DNA from: Sulfolobales archaeon
Lineage (GTDB): Archaea; Thermoproteota; Thermoprotei_A; Sulfolobales; NBVN01
Length of the DNA stretch: 42,387 nucleotides
NCBI GenBank assembly: GCA_026419835.1
Contig: JAOAKQ010000004.1
Coordinates: 1 to 42,387, forward strand
Direction of reading: 5' to 3'
The notes below the pieces were generated by a model, which was not told the DNA's origin, did no database searches, and worked only from the letters and a program-made list of their open reading frames with translations. Of the stretch, positions 41,024 through 42,387 are shown piece by piece. Position numbers and translations under genes: made by a program. The number at the start of each line of letters is the position of its first letter. Position 1 is the first letter of the stretch.

Positions 41024-41652
41024 CTAACTATATGAGCGATAATGTGGGAAACGGCTTTCAAGCAATCTACGAATTCTTTTTCAGAAGGTTCGGTAACTCC
41101 CTGCAGAGTTCTTGAAATACTTACCTGAACGCTGATAACTCCACCAGTCTTCTCCTGAATTAGCGTGACAACGAGGTCCAGCCTCTTCATGGAGACCATG
41201 TACTTACCTTTATACGTTTTAACGGAGTACCACCCAGCATCGTAAGCTCCACCATCCTGAACCTCGACACCGCCTATCTTCAACTGCTTCACTAGGTTTC
41301 TACTTGTAGTTCGCAGAGCTAGTCTAGCTCTAACTACGTACTCCACCTTCACAACTTCGATCATGTCCCCAACTTCATTCAGTAATCTCCGAGAAACATC
41401 TACTATCTCTCTAGTAGGTCCGGTAAGACACTTACTCTCGTCATCGCAAGCAGATGCGGCTATTAAGACGCCCAGATTTGATTTCGAGAGGTACAGAGCT
41501 ATAGACACACCGCCGACAGACCCTACGACTTCAGAGAAGTACACCGTATCTAACTCAGACGTACCGAGGTTCTTCAGTAGTTCGTGAATCTTCATAGCCA
41601 GGTACTCCGCGTCACTGGTTCGAAATCTGTATGAAACTCCCATTTCAAACAC
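41020..41652 (-). CDS. Uncharacterised protein
   Basis: I do not recognise this 210-residue protein. It has no signal peptide or membrane helix and mixes helical and beta-like stretches, for example DAEYLAMKIHELLKNLG, then VSIALYLSKSNLGVLIAAS, and a late beta-rich part YMVSMKRLDLVVTLIQEKTGGVISVQVSISR. Cysteines at CDDESKC are near each other. The GTG start has a GGGGA site 6 nt upstream; an ATG three codons later is equally possible. Its 3' end overlaps the convergent kinase-like gene by 4 nt. It may be a lineage-specific crenarchaeal protein. Confidence 0.65.
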   Translation of the reverse strand: MFEMGVSYRFRTSDAEYLAMKIHELLKNLGTSELDTVYFSEVVGSVGGVSIALYLSKSNLGVLIAASACDDESKCLTGPTREIVDVSRRLLNEVGDMIEVVKVEYVVRARLALRTTSRNLVKQLKIGGVEVQDGGAYDAGWYSVKTYKGKYMVSMKRLDLVVTLIQEKTGGVISVQVSISRTLQGVTEPSEKEFVDCLKAVSHIIAHIVS

Positions 41653-41695
41653 TAGAATTCCCCGACATGCTAGCTTCTACTGAGTAGTGCTTCTT

Positions 41696-41711
41696 TAAGC
41701 TAATTAGCTTA
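41696..41711. repeat. Perfect 16-bp palindrome
   Basis: TAAGCTAATTAGCTTA is self-complementary without a spacer. It lies in the 168-bp gap upstream of the unknown gene at 41020-41652 and next to a larger hairpin. A dimeric regulator site is possible. Confidence 0.5.
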
Positions 41712-41719
41712 GCGAACCT

Positions 41720-41751
41720 CTAGTGCTTAGAGAGACCTCTCTAAGCACTAG
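41720..41751 (-). terminator. Strong 15-bp hairpin downstream of deoxyhypusine synthase
   Basis: The 15-nt arms at 41720-41734 and 41737-41751 are perfectly complementary, separated by two bases. The element begins about 70 nt beyond the stop of the deoxyhypusine synthase gene on the minus strand. It is long for an archaeal terminator and lacks a T-run. The left arm, extended to 41716-41735, also matches purP (see findings). Confidence 0.5.
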
Positions 41752-41820
41752 GTAAAATAGCCTATCGAGCTATTCTCGCGTAGTTACTTACCGACATATC
41801 TACGGCTAATTTCAGGAGCT

Positions 41821-42387
41821 CTACCTACCGAGCTCTGGTAGTATTAGCTCTATGAGTCTCTTCTTAGGTCTTCTAGTAACTACTTCTTCAGCTAGTGCGT
41901 GCGCTATGAGTGGAAGAGCTATGGTAGCGTCTACGTGTACCGTTGCTTTAAGACCCCAGGGCGAAGTCTTCCCCCAGCTAACGGCTTCTTCAAGCGTAGC
42001 TCCCGAGAGACCGCCCCACTGGGGTAGGTCGGTAGTTATCTGAACTGCGTATTTGTGTGGTTTGTAGTAGTCGCGTAATCCTCTTCTCTCCGCTAGAAGC
42101 GCCTGAACTACTGCGACTAGGTTGATCGTATCTTTCGGAACTCCACCACCTACGTAGATAGCGGCCGACTCCTCGGATTTCTCGGCTATCTTAACCAGCT
42201 GGTCGAAGTCTTTAACCATGTCTACCACGACCCTCTTCCCCTCTCTCAGAGCTAGAACTGCCGCAACTCCGTAGCCTGAGTCCACTAGTGCTGGTGAAAA
42301 TACTGGAACTCCCGATTCGTAAGCTGAAGTAACTATAGACTTGACACCCTTATTCTTCAGGTAGCGCCCGAAGAGGTATAGAAACTC
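41821..42387 (-). CDS. dys: Deoxyhypusine synthase (partial, 5' end beyond the window)
   Basis: Deoxyhypusine synthase transfers an aminobutyl group from spermidine to a lysine of translation factor aIF5A. The reading frame runs uninterrupted from the right window edge. It begins EFLYLFGRYLKNKGVKSIVT, continues ...GVPVFSPALVDSGYG, then has IYVGGGVPKDTINLV, the NAD/spermidine-binding block HKYAVQITTDLPQWGGLSG, and ATLEEAVSWGK with the active-site lysine. The visible 188 codons are the C-terminal part of a protein usually of 310-340 residues. It links to polyamine metabolism, as does the SpeD-like gene 8 kb away. Confidence 0.93.
   Translation of the reverse strand, partial: EFLYLFGRYLKNKGVKSIVTSAYESGVPVFSPALVDSGYGVAAVLALREGKRVVVDMVKDFDQLVKIAEKSEESAAIYVGGGVPKDTINLVAVVQALLAERRGLRDYYKPHKYAVQITTDLPQWGGLSGATLEEAVSWGKTSPWGLKATVHVDATIALPLIAHALAEEVVTRRPKKRLIELILPELGR

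Noticed and set aside
1-42387. CRISPR array, insertion sequence, prophage or tRNA genes
   Set aside because: No regularly spaced repeats, no transposase or integrase and no tRNA B-box-type sequence could be found by reading the intergenic gaps. The regular 120-residue repeats at 13840-18477 are protein domains, not DNA repeats.

Overview
This window looks like chromosomal DNA of a hyperthermophilic crenarchaeote (Thermoproteota), probably near the Desulfurococcales. The support is indirect: archaeal information genes (archaeal-type isoleucyl-tRNA synthetase, proteasome-activating nucleotidase PAN, MBF1, deoxyhypusine synthase), TATA-type promoters about 25 nt ahead of genes, GGTG/GGTGA ribosome-binding sites, many GTG and TTG starts, and tightly packed overlapping genes. 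No phage, insertion sequence, tRNA, rRNA or CRISPR array is visible, and no gene-free stretch exceeds 300 bases.

Region 1 (1-13.1 kb) is a purine biosynthesis locus. purP is divergent from an eleven-gene plus-strand operon: purC, a purF-like paralogue, purD, purT, purE, purS, purQ, purL, purF, purM and a second purP-like gene. Both formyl transfers use the formate/ATP enzymes PurT and PurP rather than folate-dependent PurN and PurH. PurB, PurK and an IMP cyclohydrolase are not present here. Both duplicated enzymes look degenerate. The PurF paralogue has lost its glutaminase cysteine but keeps its PRPP site and Fe-S cysteines. The second PurP has altered metal- and ATP-binding positions.

Region 2 (13.2-20.5 kb) holds an AlaX-type editing protein, divergent from a 1545-residue surface protein built from about ten regular 120-residue repeats. 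That gene is followed by a MacB/FtsX-type permease and a kinase-like protein. Region 3 (20.5-26.7 kb) holds NAD synthetase, an MFS transporter, a 5-formyl-THF cyclo-ligase homologue, an ArsB/NhaD-type permease (minus strand), and the MBF1-HflX pair.

Region 4 (26.7-30.3 kb, minus strand) is a complete ECF transporter (RibU-like S component, fused double ATPase, EcfT) followed by the flavin prenyltransferase UbiX, suggesting a flavin uptake and modification locus. Region 5 (30.4-34 kb) has a TatD-type hydrolase divergent from PAN, a SpoU/SPOUT-like protein, a SpeD-family protein without its pyruvoyl-forming serine, and an overlapping GNAT acetyltransferase.

Region 6 (34.1-42.4 kb) has a biotin-dependent carboxyltransferase subunit, a membrane family 2 glycosyltransferase, IleS, a dolichol/phytol-kinase-family membrane protein, an unrecognised protein, and deoxyhypusine synthase running off the right edge.

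The most interesting points are three apparently dead or rewired enzyme paralogues (PurF-like, PurP-like, SpeD-like), the repeat protein with its permease but no ATPase, and a 32-nt hairpin downstream of deoxyhypusine synthase that shares a 20-nt match with purP.
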